From NCBI RefSeq assembly GCF_000485595.1, contig NW_014577157.1, positions 462,853 to 495,352 on the forward strand: 32,500 nt of DNA, in the 5' to 3' direction. This DNA is from Priapulus caudatus. Lineage: Eukaryota; Priapulida; Priapulimorpha; Priapulimorphida; Priapulidae. This document shows positions 22,519 to 32,500 of the stretch, in pieces (positions within the stretch are counted from its first letter, which is position 1; every line of letters begins with the position of its first letter). The notes below the pieces were generated by a model, which did not search any database, was not told the origin of the DNA, and was given only the letters and a program-made list of their open reading frames with translations. Both the position numbers and the translations under genes were made by a program.

Positions 22519-22785
22519 CTGAACTGAGAATTATCGCATGCTATTACCGTCCACATCAAACGCAATACCAACGCCCAATGTTACAGAGTTGAATAGAAAT
22601 CAATCTCTCCGGTATAGTCGCTGATTGAAGTTTACTGGGTCAACTAACAACGCGGCTGGTCGGCGTGGATGCTGGGCGACGCAGTGCAAAATATGTTCCG
22701 TCTCTCCCACGTGTTCTGACGCTTGTGTTAGGTGGGCGATCTCGTCTCTGGCTGGAAAAAGTTCTCTATATTAAGGCGATATCCC

Positions 22786-23029
22786 GTGACTCACGAATGT
22801 TCTCACAGTCCTGTAAACGATGTCTTCTGTGACTCACGAATGTTCTCACAGTCCTGTAAACGATGTCTTCTGTGACTCACGAATGTTTTCATAGGCAATT
22901 AAGTGACCGATGTCTTCTGTGACTCACGAACGTTCTCACAGTCCTGCAAACGATATCTTCTGTGACTCACGAATGTTTTTACAGTCAAGTGACAGATGTG
23001 TTCTGTGACTCACGGACGTGTTCTCAGAG
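22786..23029 (+). repeat. 43-bp minisatellite carrying AP-1 sites
   Basis: Units start with GTGACTCACG at 22786, 22829, 22872, 22919, 22962 and 23005, giving spacings of 43, 43, 43, 47 and 43 bp; the sixth unit is partial. The first two full units are nearly identical and later ones diverge. Every unit has TGACTCA, the AP-1/bZIP consensus, unchanged (22787, 22830, 22873, 22920, 22963, 23006). The rest of the unit (TTCTCACAGTCCTGTAAACGA) varies more. A tandem repeat is directly visible; a regulatory role is inference. Confidence 0.95.
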
Positions 23030-24426
23030 GGTGAGGCGAACGCGGACGCAATAGCTTCGCTCTGACCTAATCGTTCCATGCAAAAACCGTTCTCTTTAAG
23101 TTCTTTACTGTTTTTGTCATTCACGTTAACAAAGAGTTACGACCGCAGACACAGGAAGACCCCCGTGTCCTTCTACAGCGAGCACGCGCGTGCTACTGTG
23201 TATAGGCTATGTACCGGGGCACAGTGGCTCACCACTTACACTAGCTTACTGTCGGCTCAAGGTGAAATTCTATAGAAATCGGCCTGAACGGTAGCAGACG
23301 TGCATTTGGTATTCAATAGTAACAATTTGGTCTACACGACGTCAATGTCCTCAGGTGCACGGGCGAAAGCCAACCGATGTACTACGAGTCACCGCACGTC
23401 TACTACGCGCAGGTCCGCAAAGCAAGACGACGAAAATCGACAATGATGCTTTCCTCGCGCAACACAAAACGCGGCGAGTTCGCTCCGCCGCAGTTGTACG
23501 CGTACCTTCAGGTCAAGGTTAATGTGTGTGAGTGCCAACACGGCTACTGTACGCAACTACGCGCACGTGGACGCTCTTCTTTTTGCAGCGGTCCGATATG
23601 TGATATCACGATCCACGCGTCACTTGCAAGAGCGCGAAATTTCCCGAAGCGTCCCAGAGTCTACTACGTTACGCACCGAGAGATCGTTGCAGATCGTTCG
23701 CGTGTTTGACAGACCGGCGCTCGCACGCCAAGACTCTACTTTCCTTATCTACACGCCGCGTCCGACGTTCCTCGCTCCTTCTACCACACGTGCGAGATTA
23801 TGCAGCAGTCGCTCTCGCAAACATCGAATAATGTCCTACAGACGGCAACGGGGTTTATTCACCAAAATATCCAATGTTGCAACCGCTAGTACCATGCACG
23901 AGAGCATGCACATCCACTCCCGACCGTGTTCTCATTGCTCAATGAGCTCCGGTGTAGCTGCGCTGGATCAATCAATGCTTACAGCGAGGCAGGCACTGCT
24001 ACCCAGGATGCTCTCTCTCTCTCTCTCTCTCTCTGCCAGGGTACAACATCCAACAACGGAAAGCTACTAGTGTATTATGTACACACGCGGCCTAAGCAGC
24101 TGACACTTGCACTCGCGTATACTATCCGTGGTATATATGCTACTTGCTGACGAGATCTATTATCGGAGTGCACAGCTAATACACACGCACGCACTGCAGC
24201 ACACTTGCACACAGCCGAACCCTATGAATGAATGTATTCGACCCTGCAGGCACGGCAACAGCTCGGCTTGAGTGTGGGAACTGCGCGCTGGCAGCGGCAA
24301 ACTGCTAGCAGATTGCGAGCTTTGTCATCGGGACAGGGTCAATCAGCCGGGCTACCTAAACTGCCTCCGTTCGCGCTAATCACAACAACACCAGGCCAAG
24401 CGACTGCAGCACTCAGTGCCTCGCAG
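23030..24426. other. CpG-rich non-genic stretch
   Basis: Overlapping plus-strand frames of 110 codons (23377-23709) and 182 codons (23522-24070) are open in a CpG-rich region. No domain or motif is recognised, and two frames being open together points to composition, not coding. The (CT)n tract at 24011-24034 lies at the end of the second. Confidence 0.4.
24011..24034. repeat. (CT)n microsatellite
   Basis: Twelve uninterrupted CT units. Confidence 0.97.
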
Positions 24427-24508
24427 CCTAGCTCCCTAGCTCTAGAGCTGTAGCCCTTCGCTCTGCCACAGGCCCGAAGGGCTATAGTTCTAGAGCTACC
24501 TAGCCCCC
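24427..24508. mobile_element. palindromic foldback element, copy 2, internally deleted
   Basis: The element runs from 24437 to 24498 (62 bp). Its right 24 nt (24475-24498) are identical to the right end of copy 1. Its left 24 nt (24437-24460) pair with the right arm with two mismatches. The 14-nt loop, CTCTGCCACAGGCC, is the left-inner arm of copy 1, so about 24 nt of the palindrome centre and right inner arm are missing. Flanks CCTAGCTCCC (24427-24436) and CCTAGCCCCC (24499-24508) match at 9 of 10 positions, a probable decayed target duplication. The flanks also carry further CCTAGC/CCTCACAGCC-type words, so local repetition could mimic a duplication. Confidence 0.75.
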
Positions 24509-24825
24509 TGTGCCTCACAGCCCAGCCTCATTTGCCTCACAACCTAGCCCCCCCCGCCTGTACACAACACGTACCGAATTACCCCACCACGTACCACTAT
24601 ATATTGTACTGTCGAGACACTATGTATAGTGCACGTGGTTGGGAAGAACAGGCACATGTAACAAACTAGACAGAGGGCACTCACGGAGAGTGCATACCTC
24701 CGCCAGCGACATACGCCATAGGCCATACGACTCACGAATACACGAATAACCCACGATATACCCATGTAACATGTATGTGTTACGAGCTGGCTCGCCGCTC
24801 GCTGCTGGCTGCTGCTGGAGCTGGC

Positions 24826-24932
24826 TGTGGCTGGCTGGCTGGCTGGCTTGACTCGACGCGCTAATATCGATCGCGCGAACACACGAACACAATAACACAC
24901 GAACACACTAACACACGAACACACGAACACAC
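24826..24932. repeat. (GGCT)n tract and (GAACACAC)7 octamer array
   Basis: GGCT words, about five at 24826-24847, are followed after about 30 bp by seven head-to-tail 8-bp units of GAACACAC (24877-24932). Two of the units read TAACACAC and one ends in AA. Confidence 0.85.
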
Positions 24933-25328
24933 GAGACCGATCACATAACCTCCTCCAACTCTGTTGGGCGGAGGTAATGAGCTGACTTACACATGTATGC
25001 GGTGCATGTATCTTCGGAAATGGTGGCGCGTATTAAAAAAAAGCGCTGGGTGGCATCCTAGTATATGTGACCGAGCACAGCGATTGAGAAAATAATGCTT
25101 CAAGTGATATGTGAGTCATTGGGGTGGGGGGGGGGGATAATGCATCAGTGCACTCACTGTAGCACGTAGCATGGCTCCTAAAAAATGCACGAGAAGTTAT
25201 AATGCGCGTGTGTTGCCGTGTCTCACGATGCTATGACGATTATACATGTCTCTATTATGGACTCTTGATAGTACATAAACTATGATGCACATGATGTTAA
25301 TTTTCAGGACAGCTACTCGAAGAGCACT

Positions 25329-25806
25329 ACCACACAGCATAGCTAAATTATAAGCCCGCATGGCGCACTTTATTGCATTCTACGATATCACGATATAATT
25401 TACTCTCACAGAACACTGCGCTACCACACAGTACATAACATTATTTTGCAGCCACATGATGCGCGATGCAACTGCAAGGTACAGTTGAATGTACACCTCC
25501 ATTACATGTATTACATCCTAAAAGCGCAGGATACATTTCATTGCACAGACTAATGGCATATCTTACATTTTACAACCCCAGGGTTTACTTGATTGTACAG
25601 CCACACGGTTTGTATTACCTTCTACATCCCACGGAACATTTGCCTGTACAGTCACATCGTATGCATTACATTGTGCAAACCCAAGGCGCACTTGAATGTA
25701 CAACCACATAGCATGTATTAGATAGTACATCAACGGGCAGCACTTGATTGCACAGACTCAGGGGATGTATTACATTGTACAACCCCGAAGTACACTTGAT
25801 TGTACA
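25329..25806 (+). repeat. 52-bp minisatellite, dimeric unit
   Basis: Six consecutive units of 52, 52, 51, 52, 52 and 52 bp run from 25496 to 25806. Each ends in TTGATTGTACA or a close variant and begins with a CACA/CTCA-type word followed by ATGTATTACATTGTACAAC. A shorter unit of 45 bp precedes them (25451-25495), and weaker partial units reach back to about 25329. Within a unit the two halves, each ending in TTGTACA, resemble each other, so the unit is a diverged dimer of a roughly 26-bp repeat. An 81-codon frame through part of the array (25466-25711) is not a gene, because 52 is not a multiple of three. Confidence 0.92.
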
Positions 25807-27192
25807 GCGTCATGGATACGAATTAACAGCGGGGTCAATATTGGGCAATGTAACTCATTAACCTAATTCATGTGCATGCAACTATCAACATGAGCAAACA
25901 ATGGTCAGTGTAGGCTGGCTACTGACTACTAACCATTCCCGCTTGGACCCATGAATGATCGATCCATTAGATGTCGCGTTCCCCTGCCGACTATTACCAT
26001 GCGTTCAAATTATGCGACGCTATAAAATTATATACTTACAAAACTCTTCGGGTCAGTGCTCAATTGACAATAATAGTCGGCTTATTTGTGAAATCAATTC
26101 CATCGCCAATTTCCGGCAGATCTCTGACGCAATGATGAACTTTCCCAACGCTGTGTTTGGAGTGGGATCAATGGGGCGTGGGACATCAAAATTACTTACA
26201 TGCAAGAATAAAACTGGATAAAATTGCTCGTTACGCTTAATTTAAAATCAGTGTGTAATTCCGAGAGCTTTATTTATGGCCTAGAATTTTAAGAAAAGGA
26301 CAAGAATTACTACGTCAAAACACGAGAAGGCAGTTTCCATGCGCAATTACGTCTGGATGACGGAGTTCCATTACTTAATAAAAGCACTGCTAGAAGAACC
26401 AACTGAAAATAGATTTGCCCAGCCCAACGTACAGGTTCTTGCGACGTTTGTGAGTGGACAGCCGGCGAAGCTGACATTTTCGTTCTCCTAGCACCCCTTA
26501 AAGTTACCCATTACAGATTATTTCCCACTTCCAAGTGGTAATTCGTCGATATGTAATACTGCAGTTAAACACGTTAACTGCGTCGCTCTCAGCCGTTCGA
26601 GAGAGCCACATAACTTCTGTTTCAGCCGAATGTATTTTCTGTTTTCACATCAGCGATAATTTAGAAAATCGCCCGCTAGCTTAAAGCACGACCAACCATC
26701 ACAAACAACGAGGACCACAACTGTGAAACCAGATATACGGCCAGACTCAGTTTCTCCGCCAAGACTAACAGTGCCTCACTCGGCCGCGTATACAGAAGAG
26801 CACGTACGCATACATACTACATACTACGGTACCACGAACGCACGTACACATTCTATACGGATAGGTTAGTCCTATAACAGAGCCAGACGGGGACCCACTC
26901 GGTCCGCAACATGCCAAATCTCGCATGGACAGGCTTAGTCGTGGCTAGCCACTCCTTCCCGGTGTTACGATTCTTGCCAGATCTGATGTGCAAACATACC
27001 GCTTGCTAATTTCGGATTAAACACCTGTTGAGGATAAGCACGATAGCTTCTGTATGGGGTGGCACACTTGAACGATAGATAGGATGCGTTTGCAGGTGCA
27101 ACTAGAAACGTACACACACGACCGTAGATCCCCCCACCTCCACCTAGAGCGAATTCGTGCCCATTTCTTTCTCTCTCTGTGTGTCAATCTCT
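25807..27192. other. non-genic stretch
   Basis: I see no supportable gene. A minus-strand frame without an initiating ATG (26241 down to 26053, 62 codons) has a protein-like composition but no known motif. A plus-strand 88-codon frame overlaps it. Nothing else is recognised. Confidence 0.45.
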
Positions 27193-27248
27193 CACACACA
27201 TGCACGCACGTATACACACAAGCACGTACACGCACGCACGCACACAGC
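27193..27248. repeat. imperfect CA/CGCA microsatellite
   Basis: CACACA and GCACGCAC words are interrupted by TATACA and GTACAC. Confidence 0.9.
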
Positions 27249-27541
27249 ACATTGTTTACCTTGTTTATCAGTGCACTGAGCATCGTCACCTGGCCACAGC
27301 TGGCAGAAGGCGACAGCTAGGTACGTTTCCTCGCACGACAGCCGTTATCAGCGACGACTTCTAACTGATGCGAAAATGACGCAGCCGATGTTTACCGACA
27401 GCGATAACCGAGCGGCTACCGGTAGTCGCGCGCTGCCATTCTCCGTCGCAATGATGATTCCAGTATACATGCCATTGTGCATGATCTAAGACTAATCACA
27501 CATGTTTTCACCCACTGTCTGCAGGATCATGTCTGCCCGCC
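27249..27541. other. short non-genic spacer
   Basis: Nothing was recognised between the two simple-sequence blocks. Confidence 0.5.
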
Positions 27542-27571
27542 CGTACCACACGCACGAACGCACGCACGCAC

Positions 27572-27616
<45 letters not shown>

Positions 27617-27860
27617 AAGAGAGAGAGGAAGAAGAGAGCGAGAGAGAGATTGAGAGAGAGTAGAGCGAAAAGAGAGAGAGAGGAGACGAGAGAGAGAGAG
27701 AGAGAGTCGAGAGAGAGAAAGAAAGAGGAGAGAGAGAGATGAGAAGAGAGAGAGAGAGAAAGAAAGAGAGAGAGAGAGAGAGAGAGAGGAGAGGAGAGAG
27801 AGACGAGAGAGAGAGCAGAAGAGAGAGAGGAGAGAGAGAGAGAGAGAGAGAGCGAAGAGA
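27542..27860. repeat. (CGCA)n followed by a long polypurine (GA)n tract
   Basis: A short CGCA array (about 27552-27573) runs directly into roughly 290 bp of GA-rich DNA with only scattered C and T. Near-pure homopurine of this length can form triplex (H-DNA). Ser/Leu-rich frames of 125-126 codons on the minus strand and a Glu/Arg-rich plus-strand frame are artefacts of the repeat. Confidence 0.97.
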
Positions 27861-28140
27861 TCATATATATCATACGTCGGAGCACAGGAGGGGCGGCTTT
27901 CCTTCACAGTTCACTCGTGCCAGTTACTCTGTGATGAACCAATCAGTTAACATCATTTAAATTTACAATGAGTCAGTAAAAAAAAAATAAGGGGCTCGCT
28001 CGACTTGGTTAAATCAATTAAATCAACTCCTTTTCGAACAGGGGTTCATGAAAACGTCCGCCACTGTTTAACTGTTATAAAAGGAACTCATCATTGCTGG
28101 ATTGGCGCGATAAGCACTGGAGAATTAGGTGTAAGACCGA

Positions 28141-28399
28141 CAACACACACACGAGCGCGCGCGCGGCAGCGCACACACGTCGGGAGCACAAAGTAGCACA
28201 CGTCACACAGCGCGCAGCGCGGCACAGTCGCAGCACGGACACGCACACGCAGACGGCACAATCGACGCACGCGCGCTCGCAACGCACGCTCGCACGCACT
28301 GCTTGCCGCACGCACGACGCACGCGCCAGCAAGCACCGCGCACGCACGCACGGCACGACCGCACGCACACCACACACACACACACCACACACACACAAC
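28141..28399. repeat. imperfect CA/CGCA-rich simple sequence, T-poor
   Basis: Alternating CACG, GCAC and CACA words are interrupted irregularly, with almost no T on the plus strand, and end in a CA run. The composition mirrors the GT-rich block at 9700-9940 on the opposite strand. Open frames of 106-112 codons here are composition artefacts. Confidence 0.93.
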
Positions 28400-28479
28400 A
28401 CCTGCTGTTGCTAGACTTCTCCTACACATAGCACATATTCGTCAATCTGAATCAAGCATATTCCTTATCGACAATAAAG

Positions 28480-28577
28480 TATACACACCCGCATACGTAC
28501 GCACGCGCGCACACACGCACGTACGCACGCACGCGCGCGCACACACACACACACAAACACACGCACGCGCGCGCACA
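28480..28577. repeat. compound (AC)n/(ACGC)n/(GC)n microsatellite
   Basis: ACGC and GCGC words are followed by (AC)n and again GCGC. It is separated from the previous array by about 80 bp of unique sequence. Confidence 0.95.
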
Positions 28578-29628
28578 GACAAATATACAATGTGCCCTAC
28601 TTACCCATGCTACAGCTACAAATATCCTTCATTCAATTAGGCTCATGCAGATAATGACGGCGCAGTAGTCAATTTATTAGAAACGAGCATGATTGAGAAT
28701 AGTATAGTGGCGGATTTGAAGGGTGAGGCTATTCGTAGATAGGCCACGACCATCTAAAAAACACGAAAGTAATTACGTAGGTTCTTAGCTACACGACACA
28801 TCCCCGTCTTTCTAATCTTCTATAACAGATATGACGAAACCATACTCGTGTTGACACAGATGGTGTCACAACAATGCTACAACGAATGTGATGCCTAACC
28901 ATTTAACATTTTAGGCATTTCACCCTTTTAAAGACATTGTTAGCCGAGAAATCGATTTCTGTCATAAAAAGTGCACACACAAAAGCACTCGGCCATTCTG
29001 CTGAGAAAATTAACTGAGTCAGAGCTGAATTGTAAAGCAATGTTGCACCAACATTCGCCAGCCGACCACTCAGTATGGTTACCAATGTAGGCTGAAGGTT
29101 CGCAACAACAAAGGCTGCAATTCTGATCGGCGATACAACGGGGGAAACGATATTAGGTACAGTTCACAAAAGCGACCTCCAAATTTGCCAGCAACACATA
29201 ACACCGACACACGTTCACACTTAAACATGTTCCCGTGTTCAACTAGATTTGACTGGCCTGCTCGCACCGACGAGCATCGATTTTCTATTGCGGGCGAATT
29301 CTTGTTTCTCGAACCTCTGGTCACCTCTCAAACCTCCTACAGCTTCGACACAAATGCGCACCGATTCCGAGTGTATATCCTGCGCCGCACATGAGAGATC
29401 CTCACTCTCAATGAGCTTGCCATGATAAATTACCCCGAGCAACACGGGTAAACGCTCACAAGTGGGTAAAAACCTTTTCACGAGCCCTTACCACGCTCTC
29501 CCCCTGCCACAGAGCATTGATTTTCCGGCACCCGGCCGCTGACCGAAATGTGCGCATGGAAATGAATAGATGATATCGATTCGGCCATAATATGTAGACA
29601 TATCTTACATGTGCCCTAATGTTGACAG
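28578..29628. other. non-genic stretch
   Basis: No gene was recognised. Overlapping short frames on both strands near 28903-29481 have no recognisable motif. Confidence 0.5.
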
Positions 29629-30183
29629 ATGATGGGTGGTGGGGGTGGTGGTGGGGGCTCTTTCACTGATGTCTTTGCCCATAATAACCATGCGCCTCGC
29701 ACACTAAAGCTCTCGCCGCATCGCTACTCTCGATGGCATGATGTATTCGAATACTGTGTCAACGCAAAGGTCCCAGGGCCGCTAATGGACGCTATATGCC
29801 TCTGTATAATAATTGTTTTTTCCTCCTTAGCCGGCGAAAAACCCGTGTTTTTCCAGCTGGTGAAAGATACCCCCCACCCCTTTTCCGCGAGATCCGAAAG
29901 CTTACATTGCTCCATATATAGCGCCACTAGTCTCCAGAGGGGGAGCCGGAACCGGCCTCTTCTCTCCCCTCGGCAATCGAACATCAACAAACCAACAATG
30001 ACTCTAATCTGTAAAGGAGAAGCACGCGCTCTGTCCGTCCAAATCGGAAGGAGACTCACGGCGGCGGCGACCCGCGTGCACGGTAATTACAGCACGTACG
30101 ACGGTCGCCTCATTCTACTGTGTAATTGTAGTGACGCGAGCAGTCTGGCTGCGGTTCCCACGCGGGGCAGGGTGCGCAGGTAG
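29629..30183 (+). CDS. long ORF of doubtful coding status, 184 codons
   Basis: This is the longest ATG-to-stop frame in the window. It begins in a GGT/GGG repeat giving a Gly-rich N-terminus (residues 3-10). It has one hydrophobic stretch (about residues 51-68, AICLCIIIVFSSLAG) and an Arg-rich C-terminus. No family is recognised. A 111-codon frame on the opposite strand overlaps it, and chance frames of this length are expected in 32 kb of roughly balanced base composition. If real it could contain a spliced exon, since a TTTTTCCAG acceptor-like site lies near 29850. I would not treat it as a gene without transcript data. Confidence 0.12.
   Translation: MMGGGGGGGGSFTDVFAHNNHAPRTLKLSPHRYSRWHDVFEYCVNAKVPGPLMDAICLCIIIVFSSLAGEKPVFFQLVKDTPHPFSARSESLHCSIYSATSLQRGSRNRPLLSPRQSNINKPTMTLICKGEARALSVQIGRRLTAAATRVHGNYSTYDGRLILLCNCSDASSLAAVPTRGRVRR
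29634..29657. repeat. G-rich (GGTGGG)n tract, G-quadruplex candidate
   Basis: Repeated GGG, GGGGG and GG runs separated by single T could fold into a quadruplex on the plus strand. Confidence 0.6.
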
Positions 30184-30239
30184 AGACAGTGCGCGTCGGC
30201 ACGTGCCAAACACAGGCCCCCTATCAGCGATGCTACAAT

Positions 30240-30346
30240 AGCCCGCTGATCCGGGCTCCGTACGCTCTCCCTTCCCGGCGGGAGAGAGAGGCTATAGCGT
30301 GAGTACAGTCTTTAGACGGGTAGTCGTCTGTGGGTCCGACTACTCG
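30240..30346. other. cluster of three short hairpins
   Basis: Three perfect or near-perfect stems follow one another. The first is AGCCCG with CGGGCT (30240-30257, 6-nt loop). The second is CTCTCCC with GGGAGAG (30265-30286, 8-nt loop). The third is CGGGTAGTCG with CGACTACTCG (30317-30346, 10 bp with one G-T pair, 10-nt loop). This could be a structured transcript or chance in GC-rich DNA. No known RNA family is recognised. Confidence 0.3.
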
Positions 30347-32500
30347 CCTCTGGTCCGTTTTTTGAACCCGTCCTTTAAGCTTTCTATTACAGATACACGA
30401 TAAAAGTGGAAATGTAATTCCCGCAGCATTCACGATTGAATTATTCTCGGCTTATATTCTACCTTTCACGACATATCAATATGCAGAATGACCTCGGGCG
30501 AGGCGTGGTGGGCTTAGCTTAGGCGTATGTTTACATAGGCGTTTGTTGGGGTGCAAGTTTTGTAGTCCGGCATTTCCTGTGGCCCGGCACTAATGTATTA
30601 GCATTAACTTACGCATTTAGGCGCAATTTTACGCATTATGCTTTATTAGCAGGCTGGCTGGACTAAAGAGTTCTAACTGTGCTAAGGACCGTGGGGGGGG
30701 GGGCAGGATAGCTCACCACCTGAAATGTTAAGATGTTACAGGAAAAGACCTCTCGGAATCCGCGACAGAAAATTAATGTAGCATGCATGCACGTCTCTCG
30801 CGTGGACGAACGACAGATATACCCTCTTCGTGCCATCAAAAATGTTACTGCGCCATCACCGCATAAATCGTATAGCGCGTAATGAGATTTCTGGATTACA
30901 CGTATACTATAATGCGACCACAAATAAGGACTTATTATATATATAAAGAAATAACGTCTTCAAATTGATTGCATGTAGCAATTCCCCAAAGCATTTCCAT
31001 TAACTTCAGAATAATAAATAAGATGTTTTATGCATTTAAAAACGTCACGGCTAATAAAAGTCGAAAATGAAAAAAAGTAAGCATCAAATTGTGCAAATGA
31101 ATGTAGGCACTTTAATTATTCATAAATGTTATTTTACTGTCATGCAGTGTGCATTTTTATTGAATTGCATATAAAATGGACGGTATGCGAATTGAATGAA
31201 ACAGTATTTCACCTCTTATTGTACTATATATATATAGTGCCATTTGCATATTCTCGTGACCTTTTTATTGGAATCTGATCAATTGCATTTTATCTCAGAA
31301 TTACATCGTTATATTGCATGAGGCAACGGCTGAGCACTACTGACTTGTCTACACAAGGCTTACTGCTGATCCATCTTAGCCAACAATGTTTGAATGTCAG
31401 AGTGAATCAATAGTATGTCTTCCATTAATTTTGCATTAGTCAATTTAGCTTTCTGCCTCGAGATAATATTATCAGAAGCTATAGAAACGGAGCAATTTCA
31501 CTGCTACAATACATATCTAGACAGGTTATGGTTAGTTTCCATGGCGAGAGCGAGGGGAGCGAGCTGAAAATGCCTTTGTACCCGTGCACACCGTTTTCTG
31601 AGGTTTTACTTGCAATGCAGCAAACATATATCTGCATACACATTCTCGCAAGCATAATCCCGTTGGCATGTAATATTAGCCAACAGTTTTTTGCGTAAAA
31701 TGTTTTTCTCCTATCAAAAAGTGAAAAGATACGATGAAATCAAAATGAAACAAAAACTCACAGCAAAATGTAATCAAAATGGACATTCCAAATGGCATTT
31801 CACAATGCAACGTTACAATATATGTCACATTCACTTTATTGCATTTTTTTATCAGAATTATTTTGCTATAGCGAAAAGGTGGAAAATGCGAAATGACAAT
31901 TTAGCTTTGCAAATTTAATCAAAGTAGACTTGTAATTCACAATGCATTGACTTACTTGTTGATTGATTTAGTCAGCAATGTAAATTATGGAAAATTGATC
32001 ACCTACAGAAGCCAGGTTGTCAACAGTTAATAAAGAAGCAGCCATATTGCCAACTATTGACTTTAATAATAATAATAATAATATATAGAAGAAAAAGAAC
32101 ATCAGCGCCAGTAATAATACCAAAAACACGGCACCACTACACAGTAATTGTATATTTTACTGCTACTACCGATAGTCATGGTAATTAAGCAACAGCTTAC
32201 AAACCTGATGTCGCAAAGCTTTATTCGGCCAGCATAGTTAGTCAGCATGTGAGCCGATCTATAATGAGTTGGGTTGTCAAATCATTGGCAATATTATTGA
32301 ATGTGTCAGCTCTTGAATGGACAGGCGTTTGGAAAATATGCGGTCTTCATTTCGCGACAAATGACAAATTGAAGCGTACAAATGAGACGGATTTCGCAAA
32401 TCATAATGATATGCAGGCAATATATATGTATATACACAAGAAACACCCATTATACCGCACAAAAAAGGCATTTCAATGCGCATATGCATGCAACCTTACC
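30347..32500. other. AT-rich non-genic stretch to window end
   Basis: No gene was recognised. A poly-G run lies near 30691-30702 and an (AAT)n tract at 32064-32082. Short frames at 30663-30923, 31691-31918 and 32277-32489 lack recognisable features. Confidence 0.5.
32064..32082. repeat. (AAT)n trinucleotide repeat
   Basis: About six AAT units. Confidence 0.95.

Noticed and set aside
22786-23029. CRISPR-like array
   Set aside because: Repeats are head-to-tail with no distinct spacers; the whole 43-bp unit repeats, so this is a minisatellite in an animal genome.
21703-24070. Long plus-strand ORFs of 180 and 182 codons
   Set aside because: The first runs through a CA-rich microsatellite and the second overlaps another open frame; neither shows a domain or codon pattern that separates it from chance.
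25466-25711. 81-codon ORF with Tyr/His/Val-rich repeats
   Set aside because: It lies in the 52-bp minisatellite. A 52-bp period shifts frame at each unit, so protein-level repetition is not under coding selection.
27508-27907. Ser/Leu-rich minus-strand ORFs of 125-126 codons and a Glu/Arg plus-strand ORF
   Set aside because: They arise from the (GA)n tract and carry no domain.
28075-28429. Arg/Cys/Val-rich ORFs over the CA/CGCA block
   Set aside because: Low-complexity translation; frames are open on both strands.

Overview
The window looks like non-coding nuclear DNA from a multicellular animal, probably a marine invertebrate. Mollusc, annelid, brachiopod and lancelet all fit, and the sequence does not decide between them. 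Evidence for a eukaryote: no operon-like run of ORFs in 32.5 kb; the longest ATG-initiated frame is 184 codons and matches no family I recognise; many compound (AC)n/(ACGC)n and (GA)n microsatellites; minisatellites; and the remnant of a THAP-domain DNA transposase, a family largely confined to animals. The window is best read as intergenic or intronic sequence. No complete protein-coding gene, tRNA or rRNA could be supported.

Layout. 1-1320: a (GT)n tract, a TATA-like site, a CTCF-like site, and a decayed transposase (THAP zinc-finger N-terminus joined to the start of a DDE_Tnp_4 catalytic domain, with stops and a frameshift). 1320-6230: unassigned sequence with microsatellites. 6233-6613: a 381-bp MITE with about 45-bp terminal inverted repeats, a 6-bp putative target duplication and an internal 165-bp duplication. 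8780-8862: a G/C-rich palindrome cluster. 9440-10240: a decayed minisatellite with a GGAAC core, interrupted by a GT/CT-rich tract. 11759-11816: a YY1/CCAAT/CRE motif cluster. 18880-19400: an inverted-repeat pair around a long hairpin and an (ATT)n tract.

19.5-24.9 kb appears richer in CpG. It holds two copies of a tiny, nearly pure-palindrome foldback element (85 bp and 62 bp), each flanked by a 9-10 bp direct repeat. It also holds a candidate minus-strand exon (22423-22518) and a 43-bp minisatellite carrying a perfect AP-1 consensus (TGACTCA) in each of six repeats. 25.3-25.8 kb is a 52-bp minisatellite whose unit is itself a diverged dimer. 27.2-28.6 kb is a dense block of simple sequence, including about 290 bp of nearly pure polypurine. 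The remainder to 32.5 kb is AT-richer and largely featureless, apart from one long but unsupported ORF and three small hairpins.

No genes can be seen working together. The biology is that of mobile elements and tandem repeats. The strongest candidate for something undescribed is the short palindromic foldback family with 9-10 bp flanking duplications.
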